Source: Actinernus sp. WN-2022 (taxonomy: Eukaryota; Cnidaria; Anthozoa; Actiniaria; Actinernidae). Taken from it: DNA of 64,000 nt. Of this stretch, positions 51,360 through 62,624 are shown in pieces. The translations under genes were made by a program, and so were the position numbers. The stretch covers positions 1,098,288-1,162,287 of the forward strand of contig JAOWCC010001609.1 of NCBI GenBank assembly GCA_030867875.1. Direction: 5' to 3'. Each line of letters opens with the position of its first letter. The first letter of the stretch is position 1. The notes under the pieces were generated by a model, which did no database searches, was not told where the DNA came from, and was given only the letters and a program-made list of their open reading frames with translations.

Positions 51360-51580
51360 GTTCGAGGCCCCGTCGGCTGCCACCAGTCAGCATGCAGACT
51401 CACTATGAAGATTCAACAATAAAGCCCCATCGGCCCGCCGCCACGAGTCAGCGTTATGACTCAGTATGAAGATTCAGTAATGAGGCCCCGTCAGCCGCCA
51501 TGAGTCAGCGTGAAGACTCAGTAGTGGGGCCCTGTCGGCCGCCACGAGTCAGACAAAAGGCCCTGTTGCCGAATGTGTAC
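51360..51580 (+). repeat. Degenerate tandem repeat of about 60 bp, four units
   Basis: Units begin GAGGCCCCGTCGGC(C)GCCACGAGTCAGC and end GACTCAGTATGAAGATTC. Each contains a short stem GAGTCA...TGACTC (for example 51,448-51,465). Unit length varies between about 35 and 65 bp. Confidence 0.7.
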
Positions 51581-51649
51581 TAAAGGCCCCCGTGTGCCAC
51601 ACATTTCGGCGTGGAAAGCCCCGTCGGCAGTTCCACAGAGGTGGGCCAG

Positions 51650-52711
51650 ATACCATGTATCCTTCTAATCCGTATTTATTTTATCGTCACAGATACGATG
51701 TCTTTAAGAGCGGGATTTGGTCAGAAGCGGATTCCATAACTAATGTAGATCTGAGGGCTACGATGGCTAAACTTCAAACCAGTTATCGCAGCTAAAGCGG
51801 GGGGAACAACTGATGGCTACCGAAGGGCTTTTCAGAGGTGGTAATCTTTCGCGAATAACACAGATGGAATAGAATGTTTTCCAGCCAAGCCACTGCATGT
51901 CGCTCTGTATTTACAGACACTTATGGAAAGTTCAAACTCCTCAGCTTCCGTAGAAGCAGCCTTCTATGCCATCCAATAATGGGCGCACAATCTAGCTGGA
52001 ATTCCCTCCCCCACAGCTCATGCCACTGTTATAGCAGTCAAAGCCGCAGCCAAGCGGATCTGTGGAAAAGTAGGAAGTCACAAAAAGGAACCCGTTTCAC
52101 CGACTATGATTAAAACTGTAGTAGCTACGGCTAATTTAGACAATCTTTTAGAATTACGGAATGTATGTATAATTGTTCTTTCTTTTGCTGGATTTCTTAG
52201 AATAGATGAGACTATAAATATCAAGAGAAATAATATACTTATCAATGAAGAATATGTAAGCATCGGACTAGAGCGCAGCAAAACGGATCAGAATCGTAAG
52301 GGCAACGAAGTGGTTGTTTCTAGAATCATAGGTTCCACAGCTTGCCCTGTTTCCATCTTAGAGGTTTATTTAGCTCTACCTGGTATTAGTAATCCTTTAT
52401 CTTCCGAGTTTATTTTCAGGCCTGTTTCCAAAATCCGGGCTGGTTATAAATTGGTTAAAGTTAATAAGTCCATAAGTTATTCTACTATCAGAGAGGCATT
52501 TAAGTCATCCTTTAAGGATATTGTTACATACATTAACTTATATAGTACTCACTCCCTGAGAGCGGGTGGAGCCAGAGCAGCCGCTAGTGCGGGTATAGCG
52601 GATCGGGCGTTTCAGAGACACGGCAGATGGAAGTCTGTGTCTGCTAAAGATGGCTATGTTAAGGATGAGCTGAACGTGCGCTTAGATGTCTCCAAGAATC
52701 TCGGTCTTTGA
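51650..52711 (+). pseudogene. Tyrosine recombinase (Crypton/DIRS-like), catalytic domain open
   Basis: The catalytic domain is open from 52,106 to the stop at 52,711 and shows the tyrosine-recombinase set: Arg in FAGFLRIDET, Lys in ERSKTDQNRKG, H..R in STHSLRAGG, His in QRHGRWKS and the nucleophile Tyr in KDGYVKD. Upstream the same frame continues through an in-frame TAA (51,977) and an earlier TAG into a SAM-like core-binding domain (SLYLQTLMESSNSSASVEAAF, shortened), so the N-terminal half is damaged. Such enzymes mobilise Cryptons and DIRS/Ngaro retroelements; no reverse transcriptase is seen nearby. Expression from 52,106 alone would give a catalytic fragment. Confidence 0.75.
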
Positions 52712-52749
52712 GTAATCTGTTTGTTAGTTTTCCCTTTCTTTGTCTTTCT

Positions 52750-52787
52750 AGTACGGAGTTGTCTGGCGACTATCCCACAATAAACTA
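52750..52787 (+). repeat. 38-bp direct repeat, left copy (mate 54,743-54,780)
   Basis: AGTACGGAGTTGTCTGGCGA and the next 18 bp are identical to 54,743-54,780; a shorter match, GTCAGAATNTGT, follows each copy. It lies about 40 bp after the recombinase stop and could be a split direct repeat as in DIRS/Ngaro elements. Confidence 0.7.
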
Positions 52788-53009
52788 GTCAGAATATGTA
52801 ATTTCTGCCGGTTGAGCGACACAGGAGCGATATAGTCGGAAATTGATATTCTGCCGGCACGGTAGAGAGGTATGGATACGAGTCTATAGCATTATGGGTA
52901 ATGCTTCTAGCATATATAATGCTTCGAGCGGGAAAAGTAGTCATTCTAGGCCAGTCGGCTCCACGTTGGTTCAAATAATATTTTTTGATTGATTAATTAT
53001 TTAGCTTAA

Positions 53010-54530
53010 GGACGGTGCCTACTATTGTCAGCGCGCACGCCGTTCTGCGCATCTTGCGTCCCGCGGGTCATCCCGCGAGACTGGCCATTTGCAGAATTAT
53101 TTTGAAAGCTGTGTTAATTGTGTAATTTTACAGACAGAAAGATGAAGGATTTTAAAATACGGTCGAAAGATATGCTTGAGAAATGAACGATTTGGGAAAT
53201 CTTTAAATTCCACTACGTACACGGCCACGAAAGACAATTTTCAGCTGAAATGGTATTAAAACAGCCGACCATTTCAATGATTTATCGTGGGGAGATGGTC
53301 GAAGAATCGTAGATTTAGGAGATTTACCCGACCAATTACCCTATATCATTATGACGTCACGGCTTGTTTATGAGGGGGACAGAATCGACTCGAACAATAT
53401 AATTTTGAACTAAATCTGCTCTGCTGAGGAAAATTTAACTTCGAATTGTCTGGTTTCCAGATATTAGCTGTATCAATGTTTATCCCACAATATTTACCGT
53501 ATTTGGTGGCTGTTACCGCTATTCTACGTTCTACAAAATGCATTTGATAGCGATTTCCTTTGCGTTGTTGCTGTTTTGTCCCCTTCCCACGACCGTGATC
53601 CTTAGCGTTTAAACAATAGATTGTTTTGATATGACGTCATAATGATATAGGTCAATTGAATGAAGGTTGTTTGGACTGCCATGAATCGCTGCTGTCTTTT
53701 CGCCCAGCGGCTTGTGCTTTAGGCCTGTCAATGCTTTCGAGTTTCGTCAGTTTCTCCAGACATCGACTCGGCCGAGTATAAACAATGTGTGAATACGGTC
53801 AAATAAGCTTTGTGAAAACGGGTAAACCTCTTGGAAATCCAAAGAAGAATGAAGAAGGAAGGACTGTATGGGGTTTGAGCACAAAGGAAGCGTTAACAGG
53901 TTTGATTTTCAATGAAGAAAGTCGAAAGACGGAACTGACTCTTTTCCCCACCGCCATCTTGAAAATCTCCCAGAATGCAAGAAAAGAAAAAACAACGTTT
54001 AAATATATTTTTGGTCTTTATAAAATTGAAACTTGATGTCCAATTCGGCACAAAATATGTGTCTGTTTATGGTCACTAATGATAAATGGTTTGATTGGCA
54101 TCCTTTGTGAAGAACGCTATGTCTAACGTTTTTTGTCCTAATATTTTGCAAAATAACCCAAAATATTAATCGAATTAAAAAATTGTTTCTCGGACAAAGA
54201 AAAATGCTGAGTCAGCACTTTTTTCGATTTTTATCCTTTTTTATTCTTTTCACCTGGTGGCCATCTTGGATTCAAAGCGAGGCAATCCTTTGTTTTTGCC
54301 AGGTTAGCCTCATTTTGACTATCCCTCACTACGAGGCTGACCTGGCAAAAACAAAGGATTGCCTCGCTTTGAATCTAAGATGGCCACCAGGTGAAAAGAG
54401 TGAATTATCTCTCTTAAACGTATGGGTACCCCATAATTTTTTTTCTGATTTCAAAAGTTCCTTAGGGGGTTAAAACAAACCATATAGATTTTTAGAAAAC
54501 AAATTGGTTTGCAATTAGTAGGCACCGTCC
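53010..54530. mobile_element. 1.5-kb TTAA-flanked element
   Basis: Ends GGACGGTGCCTACTA and its complement, with TTAA at 53,006-53,009 and 54,531-54,534. TTAA duplications are typical of Kolobok and piggyBac elements. Open frames inside (for example 53,785-54,036) have no recognisable transposase domain, so it is non-autonomous. It separates the two copies of the 38-bp repeat. Confidence 0.75.
54249..54398. mobile_element. Nested 150-bp hairpin element
   Basis: TTTTCACCTGGTGGCCATCTTGG and its complement form arms of about 62 bp with a 25-bp loop, inside the TTAA element. Confidence 0.7.
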
Positions 54531-54742
54531 TTAAGTCAATAGTGAATAGTCAGTTCTGTAACCCTCGGAGAATCCGGGTTGCTACATTAGGTCGAGGAGT
54601 ACGTTTCCGCATTTTCCCACGTTTTTTGGCCACAACCCCAGGGTGGTTTTTTCGTGGTTTAAGCGGGTTTTCGTATCTGGCAGTTTCCATTAGTTAGGAA
54701 TACCGGCAATACAATATTAGTTAATTGTATTATGTAGTACGG

Positions 54743-54780
54743 AGTACGGAGTTGTCTGGCGACTATCCCACAATAAACTA
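54743..54780 (+). repeat. 38-bp direct repeat, right copy
   Basis: Identical to 52,750-52,787; preceded here by an extra GTACGG duplication. Confidence 0.7.
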
Positions 54781-54963
54781 TACTTACGAAGTCTCTTGTC
54801 AGTGTAGTCAGAATTTGTTGTTTTCGTGAGTCTCGACTTTTTCTACAATTGCCAAGAATTATGCAAACTTGGTCCCGCAGGAAAGGGAGAGGGGTAAAAG
54901 GGACTGGAGTACTTAGGGGGTGTTGTACCGTAAACAGATACTGATGGACAATATCCATCACAT

Positions 54964-55263
54964 TGGCCTTTTCTCGAATAGAATGACTTGTTGAAATATT
55001 TCTTTAATCGATACGTTTTTTTACGATTAGATTTATCACACTGAAAATAGTTTCGAGGATATCTACCATAAAACCTGAGGAGATATTCGTGTTCAAATGA
55101 ACCACACAAGCGTCATGCTGGTTCATGCATTTCTTTGCCAAAATCCGTGCTGTTGACCATAAATATCTCCTCAGATTTATGGCAAAATCTAATCATAAAA
55201 AAGATGTTCAATTCGATTGGAGAATTATTTAAAAAAATACATTCTATATTCGAGAAAAGGCCT
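54964..55263. repeat. Inverted repeat of about 300 bp
   Basis: GGCCTTTTCTCGAATAGAATG at the left and its near complement at the right, with an inner pair around CCTGAGGAGATAT / ATATCTCCTCAG. Probably a small foldback element. Confidence 0.6.
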
Positions 55264-55289
55264 TGAGTTACCCGAGGTTTTATGGAAGA

Positions 55290-55870
55290 GTTACATACCG
55301 AGAACGGAGGCAATAAGCCATATACATCCCGAGGGCCGTAGGCCCGAGGTATGTATATGGCTTATTGCCGACGTTCGAGGTAGTAAGTGTCTTATTTCAT
55401 ACTTGACGAGGTTTTCGCAAAATTGGTGAATTGAATAGCTCATTATAAATGCAAGGGTATGTATGGGGGTATGTATGGAAAATAGAGCCTCATGAAGAAC
55501 AAAGAAAACCGTGTCAAGTATGAAATAAGGACTATTATTATATGGCATTTTTTTGGATTTTTAGATGATTTTTTTTTTCACTTTTGCTTAACGGTTGATA
55601 TTACTTCCGGAAAGCGCGCGCGTGAACTCAATTTCCCGCTCTTTTCAATTTTACGGAAAAAGAACCAAAAATCAAATTCAACCAAAACTCAATTTTAATG
55701 CATCAGTTTACTTGATTTTTCTTTTACAAATTGCCGGTCCGAATACGAAAAAGACGGACCGTGGTCCGAATACGCAAAAAGACGGACCGCGCGTCGACCA
55801 ATCAGAATGCAGGAAATCGCAAAGCCATATAATAAGAGACCGTATTACACAACTTTTCGTGTAATAAGCC
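55290..55870. repeat. Cluster of hairpins
   Basis: GGCAATAAGCCATATACAT pairs with ATGTATATGGCTTATTGCC around the word CGAGGGCCGTAGGCCCGAGG (55,310-55,370). AGTGTCTTATTTCATACTTGAC (shown short) pairs with a segment near 55,512. A GTCCGAATACG(A/C)AAAAGACGGACC word is repeated twice at 55,736-55,790. No gene. Confidence 0.55.
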
Positions 55871-56247
55871 CTTTATACACTGCGTCTGCTTCTGCATGAA
55901 CCATTTCACCACGATCAGACCATTCATTATTTATTTTATTTACGTTTGGCATGTTTTGCCGATTGCCGTGATTTTACATACTAGCCTCACATCCACTGTT
56001 ATGCACTAAGGTAAACTCTTGCCGAGAAACTATGACTCGTAAAGGATGCATATACATATAAGCTGTTCTGTATGTAAAGTAACACACTAAAACAAATAAC
56101 TACCCGGCAAAAATGATGAACAAAACTGAAAGCAAAATATCTCATGACAAAACTAAAACCGGTTGAGAGTTTTTTCTGCGGACCGGTGCACAGAAACTAA
56201 AACAACAGCAAAACTGAATACCCAACATATGACCAAACTAAAACAGG

Positions 56248-56632
56248 TTTTATACTCTTATCACCCTGAAACGAGCATAAAACATTTAATAGCTAAACTG
56301 CATTAAACACAAACAACAGATCAGGGATGGGCATCTCGTTTATTGATACTTGTCGGACACGTATAATTACAGCAGTATATAATGTTGCATGGCCAATCAC
56401 GTCTGTATAGATGTGTAGTTAGTAATTTCTTCTGTTCTCAACATATATCCCGAAGAAAATTTAGGTATCAAGGTAGAGAAACGCCTTCGAATGATTCTTA
56501 CATATTAATCACTCTTCTTATACACCCTCAACGCAATCCCAACGGGATTATGTAACTTGTTTATATAACATAACAACATTCTGCATTAATTCCTACCCAC
56601 TTGTGTACATTCCGTAACGCTAATAAATATAT
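56248..56632. mobile_element. Insertion in copy 2, unknown class
   Basis: Copy 1 reads AAACAGGTTAAGAAATAAACGG at about 5,000, whereas copy 2 has about 385 bp between AAACAGGTT and AAGAAATAAACGG. No inverted ends are clear; GGCATCTCGTTTATTG...GTAACGCTAATAAATATA could be a retroelement fragment. Confidence 0.5.
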
Positions 56633-56828
56633 AAGAAATAAACGGTCCGGCAAGTACAGTGCACAAGTATAGTACTAAAACTGACAACTGTATAATGTGG
56701 TGAACACAACTGAAAGCCCAAATACTACTAAAATGACAGGCCTAAAAAGACACAGTCTAATAAGCAAAGAGAACCTACAGGATACAGGATTTTATTTCTA
56801 CATGTAGATACGTTTACATTAAGGTTAA

Positions 56829-57554
56829 AGGGATACCCGAGTGAAAAACACATTGGCGCTCAAAAGAATCTTCAACATGTTCTTTGTTCAGAAAATGTAT
56901 TAAAATTTGATCAAAGGTTTTTAGTATTAAGAACGAGCACCTCAAAGTTGGCCCCACGAAGACATGGGCGGCGCCATCTTTGTTTGCATTTACGGAAGTG
57001 ACGTCACTTCGTCCCACCAGCGTTCTACTCTCTCACTTATTAGGTGTTTTTAGGATGATAAACGCCTTAACTGTACCTCACATACATTGTAGTTCTTATA
57101 CTTATTCAGAAGTCACTCGAGTCTTTTAAGCCATGTTGTTTTGCTGTTATTAAATGGCAGTTACGAGACCTTGTTGTTCGTCTGATAATTTCTCGCCTTC
57201 CCAATGCTTTTCTTCCTCCTCCCAGTCTTCTGAACTTTTCTCATAATGTCGTCTTCATCATAATTCCGGTTTCTGTAAGAATTCCTCTGCAATCTCGATG
57301 AAAATATATTCACTTTAATTCCGAGCGTGTGAAAATCATACAAAGACAAGTAGCCGCGATACGCTGGTGGGACGAAGTGACGTCACTTCGTAAATGCAAA
57401 CAAAGATGGCGGCGCCCATGTCTTCGCGGGGCCAACTTTGAGGTGCTCGTTCTTAATACTAAAAACGTTTGATCAAATTTTAATACATTTTATGAACAAA
57501 GAACATGTTGAAGATTCTTTTGAGCCCCAATGTGTTTTTCACTCGGGTATCCCT
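56829..57554. mobile_element. 726-bp TTAA-flanked element with about 190-bp terminal inverted repeats
   Basis: The empty site in copy 1 reads AAGGTTAAGAGAAAG; here TTAA is duplicated (56,825-56,828 and 57,555-57,558). Ends AGGGATACCCGAGTG...CACTCGGGTATCCCT, with inverted similarity continuing about 190 bp to GTGACGTCACTTCGTCCCACCAGCG (shown split). TTAA target and an AGGG start suggest the Kolobok group. No transposase. Confidence 0.85.
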
Positions 57555-57954
57555 TTAAGAGAAAGAAAAAATGTTTTAACATATGTGGGGGAAGTAAAAC
57601 TACGTAAAACACGTTTTATTCTTGTTTTCACTTCAGAGACAATATGTAAACACGTTTTATTCTAGTTTTCACTGCATTATTGTGGTTTGGCTATGCCCAC
57701 ATAGCTGTAAGTTGTAATAATCAGCCTGCTATAACAAATGAATATGAATCCGGAGATTGCCGTGAATTAATCCTACTACTTTGGCATTAAAAAGTAGAGT
57801 TCTTGGAATTCACATTGTGTAGAATCTCAATTAACACAGCGACAGACGAAGGCAGACGACTCAAGTTGAATTTGTAGGTATTCGAATCGACGACCGAGGA
57901 GAAACGATGTTTTTCTCCTTTTTTCAAGCTGAAAATGGGACAGATACTTTAACA

Positions 57955-58317
57955 AGACAAGACAAGACAATTTATTTAACACTGATTCGAAAACGTAAAT
58001 AACAGGAGTAGCATGAAATATTTTCCTTGGATTGAGGTCATTAGTTTAAAAATAAGGATAATACAATGTCTGTATGCAGTAGCCAAAGTAGCGCAAGGCT
58101 TTCGAGATGGCTGCTGTGATTAGGAAAGTCAAAATAGGTTACAAATTATAGTTACAAATTACAATGAGATATATGACAAAACAATTTAAAGTACTAGCAT
58201 GCATACATTTTGTATATTGATCATATTTACAGCTAGGAAGAAAAAGGTTTGATGTGAAAATTATATATACTCTGATGTTAACAACTTATAAAGAGACGAA
58301 GAAGAAAACGTATATTA
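57955..58317 (-). mobile_element. LINE/SINE 3' fragment inserted in copy 2
   Basis: Read on the minus strand it ends AATAAATTGTCTTGTCTTG, a typical tail of CR1/L2-like retroelements, and is 5'-truncated. Short TTAAC words border it. It is absent from copy 1 at 6,385. Confidence 0.55.
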
Positions 58318-58530
58318 ACAACGTTAGAATTAAGTAGGGAATAATGAAAGTATAGCTTACGCGTTGGGTTGTGATAATTTTCGTTAGTGACAACGTTAGA
58401 ATTAAGTAGGAAATAATGAAAGTATAGCTTACGCGTTGGGTTGTGATAATTTTCGTTAGTGACAACGTTAGAATTAAATAGGGAATAATGAAAGTATAGC
58501 TTACGCGTTGGGTTGTGATAATTTTCGTCC
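58318..58530 (+). repeat. 72-bp tandem triplication
   Basis: CAACGTTAGAATTAAGTAGG...ATAATTTTCGTTAGTGA is repeated with a 72-bp period at 58,318, 58,390 and 58,462. Copy 1 of the long repeat has a single unit (about 6,388-6,453). Confidence 0.9.
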
Positions 58531-60168
58531 ATTAAATTGTTTTGTTTTCAATCACATCAATTGTGTATCAGTTGTAGACTTTTTGGCATTGATTTTTCTA
58601 ATCATGAGATTAATGAATTTCTGCAATTTCTTTTCCTACTGTGCGTATATCACCTTGAAGCTATGGAATATCACTTCGAAACTGGGTAATATTACCTGAC
58701 ATCCGCCCCGTGAAAGTGTACCACGCGACCCATTTTGAACAATGAGAGCAAGCGAAGAAAATACCGGGAATTTACCACAGGAAGACCGGCATTAAGCATT
58801 TGGCAGAGAATACAAGAAATAACGGGATTCCTGTGGTTTTCATTTTACCACAGGAAGCCCATTTCTTCATGTCCTCCGCCATTTTGTTTTGCCGGTCGAG
58901 TGTTGCGAATTGCGTGGTGTTTCTTCTCCGTTTAGGTGAGTATTTTGTCCTTGTCTTATAGCATGATTCACAAAATAGTCTCTAGAATGAGAGGAAACTG
59001 AAATACCTTAGACTTTAGAATGAGTCAAAGGAACGTAACTGCAAATGCATAAGGACTTGTAAGCCAGTAAGGTCCACACCTATCAGCGGCTTCCCCGAGG
59101 GGTCGACTCCCGAACTGACCAGGGGGATTGTAAAAAGACAGAAACAATCTTGACGATTTCCCCCAAGGGTAGGATAATCGTCCCTTTCAAAGTCCCCTGG
59201 TTAGGTCTTCCACGACCTACATTCCCCCGTTATATTGCACGAAATGAGATCGATGGAGCTGAACTGACTATAGTCTATATATGTTTATCAGTTAGTAGCA
59301 ATTTGAACAAATCCCCTAACCCCAGTTTTCCAACCCTAAAACAAAGTCGATCATTTCTCCGACCCCAGGGGCATGTTTGCATTCAATACTCCTGTATTCC
59401 CCCACATACATGTACCTCCGTGGTTACCGCCCGGGGGTCGACCTCTCGGGGAAGCCGCTGATAGCACAGGTACCCCAGGCTCATTATGAGTAAAACGGTT
59501 ATTTCCCGGATATTTGAAATTACAGTAAATGTATGGAGTTTTAGTTCGAACGCCCGTTTGCTCTAAAATAAAATTCAGTAAATCGTCAAAATAGTCTTAC
59601 CTGTCTCTTATTTGTGTGTTCCTTTCAGTTTCTGTGAAGTTTCAAGCCATTCCATTCAATATTGAGTGAGTTACAGGAATTTTTCTTCCCTTAGTATAAT
59701 TATTGGGAAGGTAGCAAACTCGAGGCCGATCAGCCGCCGATCAGCTGCAGAAAATCGCCTCGAATTCCCACAAAAATCCCGTACATCGCCAAAATTCCTT
59801 CAAATAACGGTTGCCCAAACACAGGTCCTTCATCACACTCAGCTTCACTTTCACTGGTTTACTTTAACGGGAGAAAAGTGCCACGTAGTTTGCAGATTTC
59901 GGGTTTCGCGGATGTTCTTGTCCATCTGCCCGACAACGAGGCGACAAACAGTAGACCGTCCCCTACCACGTCAATTCGATCTTGCTAGCAACGAGGCGAC
60001 AAAAAGTAGACCGTCCCTACCCAGTGAATTTGACACTCCGTTGTGCCATTGTTTCATCTACCAATCGGAATCGATGTAAAAAAACGGTTTGTTACCCAAA
60101 AGTTCACGGGCTCAGACCTAATACATACATTGTATATACCTTATTTTGAAAGTGCTCTTTCAACAATC

Positions 60169-60241
60169 GGTTCTATGGTGTAGTGGTTTACATTTTGGGC
60201 TTTTGATCCAACGACCGGAGTTCGAGTCTATGCCGGGTACT
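60169..60241 (+). other. tRNA-like sequence, left arm
   Basis: GGTTCTATGGTGTAGTGGTT (A box) leads to an anticodon-like stem-loop TTGGG-CTTTTGA-TCCAA and a B box GGAGTTCGAGTCT. The acceptor stem does not close (the 3' side reads CCGGGTAC), so I do not call a functional tRNA gene. It resembles a glutamine-type tRNA 5' half with an altered anticodon loop. Confidence 0.5.
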
Positions 60242-60511
60242 AAAATTTTTTTTTTTTACTTCTTTTTCTCCTTTCTCAGTTTTATTTTTATCCTTTTCCT
60301 CTATTTTAAGCTATTAGAGGCGCCTTCTACACTACTATAAATAAAACATTGTTGTGTATTGGCTCTCAACCCAACAATTGGCTCTCATCCCAACACGGTC
60401 ACGACCTCGATTTTATAGTAGCGTAGAAGGCGCCTCTAATAGCTTAAAATAGAGGAAAAGGATAAAAATAAAACTGAGAAAGGAGAAAAAGAAGTAAAAA
60501 AAAAAAATTTT

Positions 60512-60584
60512 AGTGCCCGGCGTAGACTCGAACTCCGGTCGTTGGATCAAAAGCCCAAAATGTAAACCACTACACCATAGACCT
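60512..60584 (-). other. tRNA-like sequence, right arm
   Basis: Inverted copy of the left-arm tRNA-like sequence with a few differences (GCCGGGCACT instead of GCCGGGTACT). Again no closed acceptor stem. Confidence 0.5.
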
Positions 60585-61647
60585 GATTATTGAAAGAGCA
60601 CTTTCAAAATAAGGTATATATGTATTAGGTCTGAGCCCGTGAACTTTTGGGTAACAAACCATTTTTTTACATCGATTCCGATTGGTAGATGAAACAATGG
60701 CACAACGGAGTGTCAAATTCACTGGGTAGGGACGGTCTACTTTTTGTCGCCTCGTTGCTAGCAAGATCGAATTGACGTGGTAGGGGACGGTCTACTGTTT
60801 GTCGCCTCGTTGTCGGTCAGATGGACAAGAACATCCGCGAAACCCGAAAACTGCAAACTACGTGGCACTTTTCTCCCGTTAAAGTAAACCAGTGAAAGTG
60901 AAGCTGAGTGTGGTGAAGGACCTGTGTTTGGGCAACCGTTATTTGAAGGAATTTTGGCGATGTACGGGATTTTTGTGGGAATTCGAGGCGATTTTCTGCA
61001 GCTGATCGGCGGCTGATCGGCCTCGAGTTTGCTACCTTCCCAATAATTATACTAAGGGAAGAAAAATTCCTGTAACTCACTCAATATTGAATGGAATGGC
61101 TTGAAACTTCACAGAAACTGAAAGGAACACACAAGAGACAGGTAAGACTATTTTGACGATTTACTGAATTTTATTTTAGAGCAAACGGGCGTTCGAACTA
61201 AAACTCCATACATTTACTGTAATTTCAAATATCCGGGAAATAACCGTTTTACGCATAATGAGCCTGGGGTACCTGTGCTGATAGGTGCATTTTTAATAGG
61301 CTTAGTAACTAAAATAATATACTAATTAATACATCATAATGATGTATATAAGAGCAGTAAATATAAATGAAATGGCTGTTAACCTCCCACCCTATGTAAA
61401 GCCTAAACAGTGACTGACAAGACGGTATCATGGCCCTTATAGAAGTTATATTAGCACAGGCGCCATCACTCACTCACAGTCCAAGCTATGTAAAGGCTTT
61501 TTATTAAATATATAATATCTAGCCAATATTTCCCTTAATAGGCCTTGTTATTCTCAGATAAAGAATAAAATATAGACTCTCTGGGATTGGGGTCTAGAAA
61601 TGGCGTTTAGAGGGAGAATAGAGAGAAACCCAAACTGAGAATTATAA

Positions 61648-62490
61648 GTTCAAGTTCAATTTATTCACACTTGTTTATAGGTTACAATTATTGGTTGAAT
61701 ATAACAAGCCATAAGAAAGAGAAACAATATATTAAAGTAGATAATAATTACAATCTTTAGATGATAGTGTGTAGTGGTCAAAGGAGCAAAAGCTTTCGAG
61801 TTGCCCACTTAACCATAAGGGGAGGAATAGATATATGTAATATAAAAGGCTTGATTGTATCTTTAGTTGTTACATTTGAGAGAAGAGGAAGAAAATACTA
61901 CCATTTGCAAGCTACCGTTAAGCGTGAATCTTTTTCCGCGTTCGTTTATGTTTGAAACTAGACGTCTGTCGTCCCAAACATCGGCAAACTAATTAGTTTC
62001 AACCTTGATGTTTAAAACCTTTGATATGTCTTCTACCGTCGTGCAACTCAGATTATGCCAATTAAGAGACAGTTGTTGTCTTGCATCTCTCATAATTCTG
62101 AGCGTCCAAAACTTTAACTTGAACGGACATTTATATGATTTAGCGCGTAGCGCGAAGGAAAATCTCGCTGAAAAGTTTCCAAACTTGAATCCCACTCGCT
62201 GAAACGTGAAGGCGGGACATGTCAAAGGTTGTCGTTATCGCGGTTAAATTGCAAAGGTTTGTGCCGCCAGACGTCTAGGTTTCAAACTTAAACGAACGCG
62301 GAAAAGGTTCACGCTTAACAGTAGCTTGCAAATGGTAGTAAAGGCTGTTTACATGTACAAACTAAGTTTGGATATATGGTAATTTTACAATACAGAATAA
62401 TGTAGACATTTACAGTAAATATTTATAAATAATAATTGATATATACCGGTACATATATTATAGATGCAGCTAACGTTTTATATCTGGCCA
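61648..62490 (-). mobile_element. Retroelement tail insertion carrying a foldback element
   Basis: Starts TTATAAGTTCAAGTTCAATTTATT, the complement of a common LINE/SINE tail. Inside, TACTACCATTTGCAAGCTAC (61,898) returns inverted near 62,342 with about 65 bp of arm each side, a nested foldback of about 445 bp. Copy 1 has none of this between GAATTATAA and the GTCTAGACCCC arm. Confidence 0.65.
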
Positions 62491-62624
62491 TGTCTAGACC
62501 CCAGAGACAAAAAAGGACAGCAACACACTTAAAATAAGGTAAGTTTATTTTCTTTATCTGACAATTTTAGGGAAATAGGTTTATATAAAGGCTATATACA
62601 AAGCCTTATACATATATATGTTTG

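Larger units (their letters stand above)
59084..61287. mobile_element. 2.2-kb palindromic element (about 0.85-kb arms) with nested MITE
   Basis: From CACAGGTACCCCAGG (59,465) the sequence continues for about 875 bp and returns as its near-perfect complement from about 60,415 to 61,277, around a 75-bp spacer (TTGGCTCTCAACCCAAC). Outer ends are CACCTATCAG and CTGATAGGTG. A smaller element (about 59,087-59,466, ends CTATCAGCGGCTTCCCC and complement) is nested at the left end. A tRNA-like sequence lies in each arm. No protein domain. Confidence 0.8.

Noticed and set aside
38800..51400. Long terminal inverted repeats of the provirus
   Set aside because: I compared the sequence left of 39,725 with that right of 50,233 and found no convincing long inverted match; only unrelated MITE ends.
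54183..54473. 96-codon frame in the TTAA element
   Set aside because: It spans both arms of a nested hairpin element, so its length comes from the insertion rather than a gene.
58278..58532. 84-codon NYHNPTRKLYFHY repeat protein on the minus strand
   Set aside because: It only reflects the 72-bp tandem triplication; the single-unit copy at 6,388 has no such frame.
60169..60584. Functional tRNA genes in the palindrome arms
   Set aside because: A and B boxes and an anticodon-like loop are present, but the acceptor stem does not pair in either arm.
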